Shown here: piece after piece, positions 8,579 to 17,498 of the stretch
Layout: each line of letters starts with the position of its first letter
Position numbering within the stretch: position 1 is the stretch's first letter
Source: Armatimonadota bacterium
GTDB taxonomy: Bacteria > Armatimonadota > Zipacnadia > Zipacnadales > JABUFB01
Direction of reading: 5' to 3'
Length of the DNA: 64,000 bases
Assembly: GCA_013314775.1 (NCBI GenBank)
Contig: JABUFB010000006.1
Coordinates: forward strand, 1 to 64,000
The notes under the pieces: model-generated
The model's database searches: none
What the model saw: the letters and a program-made list of their open reading frames with translations, nothing else
What the model was told of the DNA's origin: nothing
Program-made: the position numbers and the translations under genes

Positions 8579-9160
8579 ATGCAACGTCGAGACCCAACAA
8601 CCGGAATGGGAACGTTGAGATCTTTCAGGCACCTTGCTGACGCCGTGGAAGCGCAGATCGCGGGAGGTCATTACGACCGCGCTGCCAGACTGTGCGAGCG
8701 GGAATTGGAGGCCAGCCCCACGGCGGTCTCGGTGCTGGAACTGCTGACCAGCGTCTGGGAGCGCGGCGGCCGAATGGAGCGCGCTCGTGAAGCCGCCGTC
8801 CGCTGGGCTACCGTAGCGCCCCTCGATCCCCGGGCCCACTATCGCCTGGCCCTCATCGAGCAGCGATTGCAGAGCTACGACTGGGCCGTCTATCGATTCA
8901 AACTCGCCATGGTCCACGCCGGCGCTGACCACGCCCTCCGGGTGGCCGCTCAGGATGCCCTTCATTCGCTGGACGCTTTCCAGTCCCGGCAGGTCCTAGC
9001 CATGCGCGACGTTGATCCCACCTTCCGGGCCAGGCTCCTTGTCGACCCTGAGCGCGCGTTGACCGAACGCGGCTTCGCGCTGTCCGAGGAGGCGCACCGG
9101 GCATTGCTCTCCGGCCTGCGCCGGCTTCCTCGAGGACCCCGGCCACCAAGGCTTTCCTGA
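8579..9160 (+). CDS. TPR-like protein with an NHLP-leader-like C-terminus
   Basis: About 193 residues from ATG 8579. Other starts are GTG 8426, which overlaps the ftsH stop but adds a compositionally unlikely N-terminus, and ATG 8606. Residues 20-120 look like two or three tetratricopeptide-type helical pairs (HYDRAARLCERELEASP, DPRAHYRLALIEQRLQ). The last 45 residues contain DPTFRARLLVDPERALTERG followed by FALSEEAHRAL. That resembles the nitrile-hydratase-type leader (NHLP/Os1348) pattern of DP-x-F-R-x-x-L-L-x-D-P-x-x-A-L. Function unknown. folK begins three bases after its stop, implying cotranscription. Confidence 0.75.
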   Translation: MQRRDPTTGMGTLRSFRHLADAVEAQIAGGHYDRAARLCERELEASPTAVSVLELLTSVWERGGRMERAREAAVRWATVAPLDPRAHYRLALIEQRLQSYDWAVYRFKLAMVHAGADHALRVAAQDALHSLDAFQSRQVLAMRDVDPTFRARLLVDPERALTERGFALSEEAHRALLSGLRRLPRGPRPPRLS

Positions 9161-9163
9161 CCC

Positions 9164-9700
9164 ATGCCTCCGTCCCTCGCGCCGGAACTTGTCTACCTCG
9201 GCCTCGGCGGAAACCTCGGGCGCCGCGCCCGCAATCTCTCCCGTGCTCTCCTGCGACTGTCTCTCACTCCCGGCATCCATCTGTCGGCCCTGTCGCGGGT
9301 CTACGAGACAGCTGCCTGGGGCGTGGAGGACCAGCCGCATTTCCTCAACATGGCGGCCGCGGCGAGGGTCGAGCTCGCACCTGAAGCCCTCCTGTCATCG
9401 CTCAAGGCGATTGAGCGGGAACTGGGGCGCGTCCCCGGTGAGCGCTGGGGACCTCGCCCGGTGGACATAGACATCCTGCTGTTCGGCGACCGCTCTGTGC
9501 GAACTCCCGAGCTGACCCTTCCGCACCCGTATCTTGCAGAGCGCCAGTTTGTGCTGGTCCCTCTGTATGACGTGGCGCCGGGACTTACGCTGCCCGATGG
9601 TCGAAGCGTGGCTACTTTGGCGAAGCCGTCCGACCAGTCACTGCGCCTCGTTGGCAGCCTGTCGGAAGCCCTGCATGTCGAAGCCGATCAGGCCAAGTGA
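9164..9700 (+). CDS. folK: 2-amino-4-hydroxy-6-hydroxymethyldihydropteridine pyrophosphokinase
   Basis: Transfers pyrophosphate from ATP to the hydroxymethyl pterin in folate synthesis. LGLGGNLGRRARNLSRAL is the N-terminal loop. The signature ending GPRPVDIDILLFGD contains the two magnesium-binding aspartates, followed by LPHPYLAERQFVLVPL. 178 residues is a normal single-domain length. folB and folP are not adjacent. The gene is tightly packed after the TPR-like gene. Confidence 0.96.
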   Translation: MPPSLAPELVYLGLGGNLGRRARNLSRALLRLSLTPGIHLSALSRVYETAAWGVEDQPHFLNMAAAARVELAPEALLSSLKAIERELGRVPGERWGPRPVDIDILLFGDRSVRTPELTLPHPYLAERQFVLVPLYDVAPGLTLPDGRSVATLAKPSDQSLRLVGSLSEALHVEADQAK

Positions 9701-9754
9701 TTCCTCGCCTGTGTTTTCTCCTCCAGATTGTCCGCTGATTTCTTGACAATAGCC

Positions 9755-9785
9755 TTGACAAGCCCGGTTTATTCAGTAATATAAG
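9755..9785 (+). promoter_or_regulatory. Promoter of the exported protein at 9821
   Basis: This A+T-rich stretch stands out from its surroundings. A consensus TTGACA sits at 9755-9760 (a second copy at 9743-9748). TAATAT at 9777-9782 (16-base spacer) or TATAAG at 9780-9785 (19-base spacer) could be the -10. ACGGAG at 9805-9810 is the ribosome site for the ATG at 9821. Confidence 0.6.
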
Positions 9786-9820
9786 CATATTATTATTGTC
9801 TGAAACGGAGTGATTCACCT

Positions 9821-10513
9821 ATGCGCACCCGCCTCCTGCTCGCTCTGCCACTGCTCCTTACTTTCGCTCTGCCGTCTCAAGCGATGGACTCGCTCAACAT
9901 GCCCACCGGCAATGCCATGAAACCCGGTACTTCCGAACTCAACTTCATCTATGTCACCCAACCGCTGAAGGTCAACAGGGCCGGCCAGGTGAAGGTCGAT
10001 GACATGCGCTATGTGAAGCTCTTCACCGGCGTCACCGACCGTCTGCAGGTTGACGTGGATTACCTGGACATTGCCCATGCCGACAGCTACGGCATCCTGA
10101 ACGCCTACTACACTGTGTTCAAGGAGACTCCGGAGCATCCGTCGCTGGTCGTGGGCGGCACGAACCTCACAGGCTCCGACTGGCTTGGGGGAACCGACTT
10201 CGGCGGCAATCCGGACTATGACGACCCGTCCTTCTTTGCCCTCGGGGCCTACAATCTGGCCAAGCCCGCAAAGCCGAGTTGGAAGACCCCGCTGGTGCGC
10301 CTGCATCTCGGTTGGGGCAACAACTTCCACGACGAAGAGCTTTTCGGGATGCTCCAGCTCAAGTTCGACCCGCGTTTCACTGCGGTCGTGCAGAACTACA
10401 AGTCGATGCCCACGTACATCGGCACCTACCAGGTGACCGACGACATGCAGGTGAGCATCGGGACCATGGACAGCAATTTCTTCTGGCGCGTCGGCGGGGT
10501 GCTCAAGTGGTAG
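9821..10513 (+). CDS. Exported beta-rich protein, possibly an outer-membrane barrel
   Basis: 230 residues with a clear signal peptide (MRTRLLLALPLLLTFALPSQA). The mature protein alternates polar and aromatic residues, with strands such as LNFIYVTQPLKV, LQVDVDYLDIAHA, RLHLGWGNNF and FFWRVGGVLKW, and ends in an aromatic residue as many barrels do. I do not recognise a family. It is a single-gene unit with its own strong promoter and a GC-rich terminator, so it may be highly or specifically expressed. Confidence 0.75.
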   Translation: MRTRLLLALPLLLTFALPSQAMDSLNMPTGNAMKPGTSELNFIYVTQPLKVNRAGQVKVDDMRYVKLFTGVTDRLQVDVDYLDIAHADSYGILNAYYTVFKETPEHPSLVVGGTNLTGSDWLGGTDFGGNPDYDDPSFFALGAYNLAKPAKPSWKTPLVRLHLGWGNNFHDEELFGMLQLKFDPRFTAVVQNYKSMPTYIGTYQVTDDMQVSIGTMDSNFFWRVGGVLKW

Positions 10514-10542
10514 GCTGCAGACAGTCTGATGCCCGCTAACAC

Positions 10543-10571
10543 GCGAGCCGGCCCACACGGGGCCGGCTCGC
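10543..10571. terminator. Hairpin terminator between convergent genes
   Basis: A perfect 12-bp stem, GCGAGCCGGCCC (10543-10554) with GGGCCGGCTCGC (10560-10571), closes a 5-base loop. It lies 30 bases after the exported-protein gene and 26 bases before the 3' end of leuD, so it can serve both strands. The following T-tract is short (CTTATTCG). Confidence 0.65.
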
Positions 10572-10596
10572 TTATTCGTCTCGGGCGAGGCGATCT

Positions 10597-11094
10597 TCAG
10601 TCAACGCCAAGGCGCTTGCGCACCAGGTTTTTCAGCCCACCGGCCTCAACCAGCGTCTGCGCCATACCCACCAGCGGCGGGAAGGTGGTCTCGGTGCCCC
10701 GAGTCAGATTGCGCACGACACCTCCGGACAGGTCCACCTCAATCTCGTCGCCGCTCTCGATGCCGAGACGGGCCACATCACATTCCACGATGGGCAGGCC
10801 GATATTCAACGCATTCCGGTAGAAGATGCGCGCGAAGGTCTCGGCGATGACACAGCTTACCCCGGCGCCCTTGATGGCGATAGGCGCGTGTTCGCGGGAG
10901 CTGCCGCAGCCGAAGTTCTTCCCAGCAACGATGATATCGCCAGGCTTCACCCGCTTGATGAAGTCCTTGTCGATGTCTTCCATGCAATGGGCGGCCAGTT
11001 CCTCGGCCGTGTTCATGTTCAGGTAACGCGCCGGGATGATGACGTCCGTATCCACGTGGTCGCCGTACTTGTGGGCATTTCCCTTGATGATCAT
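10597..11094 (-). CDS. leuD: 3-isopropylmalate dehydratase small subunit
   Basis: Swivelling-domain subunit of the aconitase-family isomerase that interconverts 2- and 3-isopropylmalate in leucine synthesis. Key stretches are [17 protein letters not shown] and [21 protein letters not shown], the conserved GCGSSREHA substrate loop. At 165 residues it belongs to the short LeuD/HacB class paired with separate large subunits. It follows leuC by 32 bases. A role in the related homoaconitase or citramalate branches cannot be excluded from sequence alone. Confidence 0.93.
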   Translation of the reverse strand: MIIKGNAHKYGDHVDTDVIIPARYLNMNTAEELAAHCMEDIDKDFIKRVKPGDIIVAGKNFGCGSSREHAPIAIKGAGVSCVIAETFARIFYRNALNIGLPIVECDVARLGIESGDEIEVDLSGGVVRNLTRGTETTFPPLVGMAQTLVEAGGLKNLVRKRLGVD

Positions 11095-11126
11095 GGGCGG
11101 GTCTCCAGTATTCAGGTGAACGCGGG

Positions 11127-12380
11127 TCAGATCTCTTCGGGCCCGCTGATCTTGCCGGTAATTGCGCTGGCCGCGGCGACGTACGGGCTGGCCAGGTAGA
11201 CTTCGCTTTCGGTGTGCCCCATGCGGCCCACGAAATTGCGGTTGGTGGTGGCGACGGCGCGCTCACCTGCCGCGAGGATCCCCATATGGCCGCCGAGACA
11301 CGGTCCGCAAGTAGGCGTGCTCACGAGACAGCCCGCCTCCAGGAAGAGCTCCACCAGGCCCTTGCGAGTCGCCTCCAGGTGGATCTCATGGCTGCCCGGG
11401 ATGATCAGGCAGCGAATGCCCTCGGCGACCTTATGCCCGCGCAAGATTTCCGCAGCAGCTTCCAAGTCTTCCATGCGGCCGTTGGTGCAGGCGCCGATGA
11501 CCACCTGGTCAATGGCGATGTCCCCGACTTCAGAGATCCCGCGAGTATTCTCCGGCAGATGCGGGAAGCTCACCTGCGGCTCGATATCCGCCGCATCCCA
11601 GTCGAAAACCTCGGCGTAGTCTGCGTCGGCGTCGCTGGTGAAGAGCGAGAACTCCCGCTTCGCCCGGGGGGTCACCCAGTCGACTGTGGTCTGGTCGGGG
11701 GCGATCAGACCCGCCTTGCCACCGGCCTCGATGGCCATGTTGCAGATGGTGAAGCGGTCGGCCATGGGCAGGGCTTCGATGACCGGGCCCGCGAACTCCA
11801 TCGCCCGGTAGCGCGCGCCGTCCACTCCGATCTTGCCGATGGTGAACAGGATCAGGTCCTTCCCCGTGACCCACTTGCGGCGCTGGCCGGAGAAGATGAA
11901 CTTCATGCTTTCGGGCACCCGGAACCAGCTCTCACCCAGGGCCATGCCCGCGCCGGCATCGGTGGAGCCGACACCTGTCGCGAAGGCGCCCAGCGCACCG
12001 TAAGTGCAGGTGTGCGAGTCCGCGCCGATCACCACGTCACCCGGCAGTACAATGCCCTTATCCGGCAGGATGATATGCTCGATCCCGCCGCCGCAGGCCT
12101 CGTAGAAATGCCGGATGCCCTGCTCACGCGCGAAGTCTCGCATGAGCTTGGTGTTCATCGCGGACTTGATGTCCTTGTTCGGCGTGGAGTGGTCGGCCAC
12201 GAGAGCGATGCGCTCGGGGTCGAACACCTTCGTCGCGCCCATTTCCGCGAAGGCCTCCAGGGCCAGCGGAGCGGTAATGTCATTGGCGAGCACGCAGCTC
12301 AGCTTGCAGTTCACGAACTGCCCGGGCTTGACGTTGTCCTCGCCGGCGGCATTTGCCAGCAACTTTTCAGCTATGTTCAT
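11127..12380 (-). CDS. leuC: 3-isopropylmalate dehydratase large subunit
   Basis: Iron-sulfur subunit of isopropylmalate isomerase, 417 residues. [21 protein letters not shown], together with [16 protein letters not shown] and [13 protein letters not shown], supplies the three [4Fe-4S] cysteines. The start at 12380 (MNIAEKLLA) is chosen because GAGGAAA lies just upstream. A longer frame to 12443 would run into the leader hairpin. It is the first gene of the leuCD unit; leuA and leuB are not nearby. Confidence 0.95.
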   Translation of the reverse strand: MNIAEKLLANAAGEDNVKPGQFVNCKLSCVLANDITAPLALEAFAEMGATKVFDPERIALVADHSTPNKDIKSAMNTKLMRDFAREQGIRHFYEACGGGIEHIILPDKGIVLPGDVVIGADSHTCTYGALGAFATGVGSTDAGAGMALGESWFRVPESMKFIFSGQRRKWVTGKDLILFTIGKIGVDGARYRAMEFAGPVIEALPMADRFTICNMAIEAGGKAGLIAPDQTTVDWVTPRAKREFSLFTSDADADYAEVFDWDAADIEPQVSFPHLPENTRGISEVGDIAIDQVVIGACTNGRMEDLEAAAEILRGHKVAEGIRCLIIPGSHEIHLEATRKGLVELFLEAGCLVSTPTCGPCLGGHMGILAAGERAVATTNRNFVGRMGHTESEVYLASPYVAAASAITGKISGPEEI

Positions 12381-12424
12381 GGGGGTTTCCTCACTGCACC
12401 CGGATCCCCGGTGCAAGGGGTCGC

Positions 12425-12453
12425 AAAACGCCCCGCGACACATGCGCGGGGCG
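12425..12453 (-). promoter_or_regulatory. Terminator-like hairpin in the leuCD leader
   Basis: On the transcribed strand a 9-bp GC stem (12453-12445 with 12437-12429) and a seven-base loop are followed by TTTT (12428-12425). It starts about nine bases after the predicted transcription start. It could be an attenuator or a 5' stabilising structure. No run of leucine codons is visible. Confidence 0.4.
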
Positions 12454-12468
12454 CGTCACATCGTGGTA

Positions 12469-12497
12469 AGTGTAGAATTGGGTTGGGTTTCTGTCAA
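12469..12497 (-). promoter_or_regulatory. Promoter for leuCD
   Basis: Reading leftward, TTGACA (complement of 12492-12497) and TACACT (complement of 12469-12474) are spaced by 17 bases. The predicted start is near 12462, about 82 bases before the leuC ATG. Confidence 0.65.
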
Positions 12498-12599
12498 GGA
12501 AGGGCACACAGCGCCCGCAACACAAGACCCCGCGGATATGATACAGTAGACGAGCCGGCCAATGCCGGCATACATCGCTTCTGCCATGGAGGGTCCCCC

Positions 12600-13676
12600 A
12601 TGCTGCGCGAGCTTGAGTACAAGGCGGATGTCCGTGAGGCCGCTGAACGCATGGCCGCGTTCTGGGAGAAGCGCGATCTCGACCGCCCGGCCATCTGGAT
12701 CACTGCCAATCGCGAAGAACCCTTGCCCGGACCAGAGCCGCCTGCGCCTCCTTCGGATCCCGTTGCCATCTGGGCCGACCAGGATTACCGACTCGCAGCC
12801 GGCGAAAGCGCCATGCGGCGCGTCTGGTTTCTCGCCGAGGCCTTCCCGGTGATGCAGACCCAGCTCGGGCCCGGCTCCCTGGCCATACATCTCGGATCTG
12901 AGCCTGTATTCCAGCCAGGCACCGTCTGGTACGAGCCCTGCTTCGACGGCCTGCGCGGCTCGCCCGACCTGTCGCTCAACCCGGATGAGCCGTGGTGGCG
13001 CTGGACTTTGGAGTTCACGCGCCGGGCCTGCGCCGAGGGTGCCGGCAAGTGGGTCGTTGCCTTCCCCGACCTCATCGAGAACCTGGACATTCTCGCAAGC
13101 CTGCGTGGGTCCCTGGAACTTCTCACGGACCTTATCGACTGCCCGGATGAGGTACACCGCTACCAGCGCCAGATTCTAGACCTGTACATGGCGGCCTACG
13201 ACGAACTGGCGACACTGCAAAACATCCCGGCGCAGGGCTCGGTTTTCGTGAGTTTCCCCGGCTGGGGTCCCGGCCGCGTCTGCAAGCTGCAGTGCGACAT
13301 GTCCTGCATGATCTCTCCCGAGGCCTTCCGTGAGTTCGTCCAGCCGTACCTGCGGTCACAGTGCCGGCGCATTGACCACTGCTTCTACCATCTCGACGGA
13401 CCGGGAGCGGTCTGCCATCTGCCCGCGCTCCTGGAGATCGAAGAACTGCACGGAATCCAGTGGACGCCCGGCGCGGGTGTCGAGGGTGTGGATGATGAGC
13501 GCTGGTGGCCGTTGTATGATGAAATCCAGGCAGCCGGCAAGAGCACCTTCATCCTGGGTGTTGCGCCCGGGAATGTGAAGCGCCTGCTGGACCGTTTCGA
13601 TCCGCAACTGACCTTCGTGAGCACTCACTGCGCGAGCCGTGAGGAAGCCGAGAGCATCCTGTTGTCCATCTCCTGA
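12600..13676 (+). CDS. Uroporphyrinogen-decarboxylase-fold protein (URO-D/MtaA-like)
   Basis: A 358-residue protein of the URO-D superfamily, which includes heme-pathway decarboxylases and corrinoid-dependent methyltransferases. Visible features are the barrel strands DLIENLDILASLRG, QGSVFVSFPGWGPG, the helix CMISPEAFREFVQPYL and the C-terminal HLDGPGAVCHLPALLEIEEL ... GIQWTPGAG. Substrate unknown; it is not the housekeeping hemE. The start ATG 12600 has GGAGGG 10-15 bases upstream. The same frame stays open upstream to 11214, but that stretch is only the antisense of leuC. A sugar-enzyme gene follows by 25 bases. Confidence 0.85.
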   Translation: MLRELEYKADVREAAERMAAFWEKRDLDRPAIWITANREEPLPGPEPPAPPSDPVAIWADQDYRLAAGESAMRRVWFLAEAFPVMQTQLGPGSLAIHLGSEPVFQPGTVWYEPCFDGLRGSPDLSLNPDEPWWRWTLEFTRRACAEGAGKWVVAFPDLIENLDILASLRGSLELLTDLIDCPDEVHRYQRQILDLYMAAYDELATLQNIPAQGSVFVSFPGWGPGRVCKLQCDMSCMISPEAFREFVQPYLRSQCRRIDHCFYHLDGPGAVCHLPALLEIEELHGIQWTPGAGVEGVDDERWWPLYDEIQAAGKSTFILGVAPGNVKRLLDRFDPQLTFVSTHCASREEAESILLSIS

Positions 13677-13701
13677 TCTGCCGCGACCCGGAGCACCGAA
13701 T

Positions 13702-14907
13702 ATGAAACCGTTCCTCCAGCCTGTGAACATCCCAACTGCACAATACGAGACCCTCGCGCGCCTTGCCGCCGAGACACTGGACGGTTGCCGGACCGTGGCT
13801 GATGACGGCACACCCATCTACCGACCCGATGCTTCGGGACACTACAACGCTCTGTGGACCCGTGACTTCTGCTACATGCTCGAGGGCGCCGGCAACCTGA
13901 TGGACCCAACAGAGGCCCTCGCGGGGATTGACTTCATCCTCGCCCGGCAGCGCGAAGACGGCACGATCCCGGACCGCGTTACGGCCTCGGGAGAGCCGAT
14001 CTACCTGGCCGGGCCCGTAGACCGACCCCTTGGGCGCTCTGCTCCCACCGACAACGGGCCTTTCATGGTCAAACTGGTGGCGGCCTATGTAAGACTCACC
14101 GGCGATCTGGATGCATTCCTTGCCCGGCGGGATAGCTTGTACCGAGCGGTGGAAGCCGTGCCTCTTTCCGCGGATCTTCTGGTGTTCGTGGACCCGAACC
14201 GCCCCCACCCCGACTATGGGTTCACCGACTGCATTGCCAAGACAGGCAATGTGTGGTTCGGGACCATCCTGTACTGGGAGGCCTGCCAGACCCTTGCAAA
14301 GCTCTGTGCGCGGTGCGAATACCACGACGAGGCCCACAGCTGGTACGAGCGGGCGGAGCACACATCCCGGCGCATGGGTGATTTCTGGGACGACCGCATC
14401 GGTTTGTACCGGGCGGCCAGCGAGGACTGCAATCAGCTTGATCTGTGGGGCAGCGTCTATGCCTGCGTGATCCGTGCGGCATCGAAATCCCACACGGCGC
14501 GCATTGCCGAGTACATCGCGGCACACTGGGACCGCTGCGTTCTGCACGGGCAATTGCGCCACCTGCCCGGCAACGAGCACTGGCGGCGGCTTATCATCGA
14601 CGTTCCCAGGGGCGCCTACCAGAACGGGGGCTTCTGGGCCACGCCCACCGGATGGCTCGCCAAGACCATGCGCAGCCTCGACGAGGCCTGGGCGCGGCGA
14701 GTCATCGATGAGGTGGCTGCCGACTTCGAAGCCAATGGTGTGTATGAGTGGATTGGCCCACAGGAGCGCTGCCTGCCGGGATACGGGGCGAGCATCGCCA
14801 ACGTGCTCGGGGCTGTCCAGCCCAGCAAGAAGCTGGACCCTCCGGATGAAAGACAAAACGCTGACACGCAGTCGTCCGGCCCCGAGGACGAGGAGACCGA
14901 CGCCTGA
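13702..14907 (+). CDS. (Alpha/alpha)6-barrel glycosidase-like protein
   Basis: 401 residues resembling six-hairpin glycosidases: ASGHYNALWTRDFCYMLEGA, RQREDGTIPDRV, PTDNGPFMVKLVAAYVRLTGD and GAYQNGGFWATPTGWLAK. The aromatic- and acid-rich loops fit a carbohydrate pocket. No signal peptide is seen, so a cytoplasmic role is likely. The exact family and substrate are unknown. The start is ATG 13702, with GGAG at 13690-13693. It ends three bases before the convergent TPR gene. Pairing with the URO-D-like gene suggests a shared pathway, but that is inference. Confidence 0.75.
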   Translation: MKPFLQPVNIPTAQYETLARLAAETLDGCRTVADDGTPIYRPDASGHYNALWTRDFCYMLEGAGNLMDPTEALAGIDFILARQREDGTIPDRVTASGEPIYLAGPVDRPLGRSAPTDNGPFMVKLVAAYVRLTGDLDAFLARRDSLYRAVEAVPLSADLLVFVDPNRPHPDYGFTDCIAKTGNVWFGTILYWEACQTLAKLCARCEYHDEAHSWYERAEHTSRRMGDFWDDRIGLYRAASEDCNQLDLWGSVYACVIRAASKSHTARIAEYIAAHWDRCVLHGQLRHLPGNEHWRRLIIDVPRGAYQNGGFWATPTGWLAKTMRSLDEAWARRVIDEVAADFEANGVYEWIGPQERCLPGYGASIANVLGAVQPSKKLDPPDERQNADTQSSGPEDEETDA

Positions 14908-14910
14908 GGT

Positions 14911-17385
14911 CTACCCTAGTCGGGCGAGTGCTCGCTGCAAGGAGGCAATGCGGTCCTTCAACTGCAGGGCTTCGCGCAGAGCGGCATCATTTGCCACAAG
15001 TCGCCAGTCATCCTGCACCGACACCGGCTCCATGACATAGCGCAGTCCGGCGGGTTCCGGGGGCCGAGTGGCGACCCATTCCTTGACCCGGATGTCGCGG
15101 CAGGAGATGTCCGAGTCGTCGAACTGCACACGCGCCGCATGTTCGGCACTCTGCACCTGGGTGAGTGTCGAGTACCGCCGCGACATGCGGTCTCCAGCGA
15201 TCTGACGCATCCGTTGCCAGTGTCGGATCGCCGCCTCTACATCGTGCTCGCGGTTGCGCAGCATGTAGCCGAGACCGATGTTCGCATGCAGCGTGGGGTT
15301 CTGCTCGTTCTTCAGGAGCGCCTGCCGGAAGTACTGCACAGCGGCGTCCATGTACTGATTGCCCCGCCGGGTGAGAGCTTCTTTGCGGCCCTCGGACATC
15401 AGGGAGGTCGTGCGCACCGCGTTGAGGCATTCCCGCGCTTCCTTCCCTGCAACCAGCGCTGCCAGGTGGTTCATCTCCTCGCTGTCTTCCAGCCGCAGAC
15501 CTTTGCGGAGATACTCCAGGGACTTCTCGTAATCTCCGGTGGCGTACAACACTCGCCCAAGATTGTAAAACGCATCCGCGGGAGCGTCGCGGCTCTCGCA
15601 AAGAATAGTGAGATGCGGGATCGCTTTCTTGGCGAGTGCGACGCCCTCGGGCTCGAGGATTCGTGTGCCGTCGATCAGGGTCGTGCGCAGCCGGTCGGAC
15701 GCCCGCCCGTAGGCTGTTCCCGCAAGGTATCGTAGTTCCAGGTTATGCGGTGCGCTCTCAATGGCGCGCTCAAACCGTTCAGCGGCCTGCACGTAGTCCT
15801 CTCTCAGATACAGATACAGGCCGAGGTTGACTTGGGCTTCGATGGGGTGGGTGGCGCGGGTCGGATCGGATGTCGCGGCCTCCAGACCTGCATAGCTGCG
15901 GTGCAGTTCCGAGAAGAAATCCCGGCGCTCATTGGGATTCATGTCCGGCCGGTACTGCTCTGCTGCCAGGGCGAGAATCGCAGTAGCCAGGTCCAGCGCC
16001 AGATCCGCGTCGCTGCGCCACTGTTCCCTGCCCTCCTCAAGCACGGTGGCGGCGTCATGGATCCGGCCTTCGAGGAGCAGGACGCGCCCCAGGTTGCTGT
16101 AGGCTCTCGGGCCGGCTCCCGGCGCCTGCCGCGCCGACTGGAAGTGGGAGAGCGCCTCTGCGGTGCGGCCAAGGCTCCAGAGCGCCACGGCGAGGTTGGT
16201 CAGTGCGTCCGCGCTGCGATCCCCGGCTTCAATGCCCTCCGCCGCCGCTTTCGCGGCTTCGTCATATTCGCCACTGGCTAGCTGCAGAACGCCGAGATTG
16301 TAGAGCGCGTCGGCGCGGTGATATGGCGCGTTGGCCAGGCTCCGCAGTCCACGAATGGCGAGCTCCGTGTGTCCCTCCACCGCATGAACATTGAGGGTGT
16401 TCAATCTGATCCCGATGTTCGCCGGTTCGAGGGTCTGCGCCGCGGCCAGCATCTGGTGCGCCCATCTGGTCTTGCCGACGGTGGCGAAGACCACCGCCAG
16501 GTTGTTGACAATCCGCGGGTCTTCGGGGCTGAAGCGTGCGGCGCGGATCATGTGCCCGGCCGCCTCGCGCACACGGTCACGTTGGAAGGATATCAAGCCG
16601 AGATTGGCCCAAGCGTGCCCGTGCCTGGGGTTCTGCCGGGTTGCTCTGAGGAACCACTCCCGCGCCTGATCCAGGTCGCCCAGCTTCATGAGCAGACAGC
16701 CCATGTTGTTCATCGCCAGGGCCTGGTCGGGGACGCCAATGGATAGATCCACAACACGCAGTGGGGTGGGGTCCTGGACAAGCGGCGCGACCAGTGCGAT
16801 GTTCAGGCTGGTCTCAGGCATTGGATTGCGCAGCTGTGCCCGGGCAAGCAGACGCGCCGCTTCATCACAGCGCCCTTCCGCCGCCATTACCGCTCCCAGA
16901 TTGTTGAGCAGTGCGGGATCTTCGGGGGCCGCTTCGAGAGCCTCCGCAAGGTCTCGCCGGGCCGCATCTTCCGCACCGAGAAGGTGAGCGGTGACGGCGA
17001 GATCATTGAGCAGTTCAGGGCTGGACTGCCCTTTCTCGCACTGGGCCCGCAGTCGATGACCTATCGCCTCCAGCCGCCGCCGCAGGCGCCCGCGAGCGAT
17101 GGCCACGCGCAGGCCAAGAGCAGTCTTGCGCAGCAGGCGGAGTGTCTGCACCGGGATAACGAAGATGAGGAAGGCAGCACTAGCGCCACCGGCGGCAGTG
17201 ATGACAACCAGCGCATAGGTCACGGGCTGAAACAGGCGCGTTGCAGCATAGCCCGCGCCAACCGCGGCGAAGAACATGAGCCCGGAAAGGAGGATCGGGC
17301 TGCGATCTACCGGCAGGTCCACCTTCTGAGCCGGCTTCGCGGCGTGCCCAAGAGGCGGCGCTACCGTACTGCGTATGAGCCTCAC
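14911..17385 (-). CDS. Membrane-anchored large TPR protein
   Basis: 824 residues. Two hydrophobic segments near residues 30-80 (ILLSGLMFFAAVGAGYAA and ALVVITAAGGASAAFLIFVI) are followed by a basic stretch and then more than ten tetratricopeptide-like repeats (LNNLGAVMAAEGRCDEAARL, AWANLGLISFQRDRVREAAG, ADALYNLGVLQLASGEYDEA). It probably serves as a scaffold for protein assembly at the membrane. The C-terminal 120 residues lack repeats. It lies 113 bases downstream of a GT4 glycosyltransferase on the same strand, so a link with surface-polysaccharide export is possible. Confidence 0.85.
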   Translation of the reverse strand: MRLIRSTVAPPLGHAAKPAQKVDLPVDRSPILLSGLMFFAAVGAGYAATRLFQPVTYALVVITAAGGASAAFLIFVIPVQTLRLLRKTALGLRVAIARGRLRRRLEAIGHRLRAQCEKGQSSPELLNDLAVTAHLLGAEDAARRDLAEALEAAPEDPALLNNLGAVMAAEGRCDEAARLLARAQLRNPMPETSLNIALVAPLVQDPTPLRVVDLSIGVPDQALAMNNMGCLLMKLGDLDQAREWFLRATRQNPRHGHAWANLGLISFQRDRVREAAGHMIRAARFSPEDPRIVNNLAVVFATVGKTRWAHQMLAAAQTLEPANIGIRLNTLNVHAVEGHTELAIRGLRSLANAPYHRADALYNLGVLQLASGEYDEAAKAAAEGIEAGDRSADALTNLAVALWSLGRTAEALSHFQSARQAPGAGPRAYSNLGRVLLLEGRIHDAATVLEEGREQWRSDADLALDLATAILALAAEQYRPDMNPNERRDFFSELHRSYAGLEAATSDPTRATHPIEAQVNLGLYLYLREDYVQAAERFERAIESAPHNLELRYLAGTAYGRASDRLRTTLIDGTRILEPEGVALAKKAIPHLTILCESRDAPADAFYNLGRVLYATGDYEKSLEYLRKGLRLEDSEEMNHLAALVAGKEARECLNAVRTTSLMSEGRKEALTRRGNQYMDAAVQYFRQALLKNEQNPTLHANIGLGYMLRNREHDVEAAIRHWQRMRQIAGDRMSRRYSTLTQVQSAEHAARVQFDDSDISCRDIRVKEWVATRPPEPAGLRYVMEPVSVQDDWRLVANDAALREALQLKDRIASLQRALARLG

Positions 17386-17498
17386 GCTGCGTCCTCCAGC
17401 CGGTCGGGCAGATTGGGCGCCAGAATCGGCGTCTGTCTTCTGGTCCCCCCCGGAGTACGGGACGGCGGCTGATCCATCCGGCGAGGCAGCTCGCGAGA

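Noticed and set aside
11214-12599. Long open frame continuing upstream of the URO-D-like gene
   Set aside because: It is antisense to leuC, has no homology, and the ATG at 12600 has a good ribosome site.
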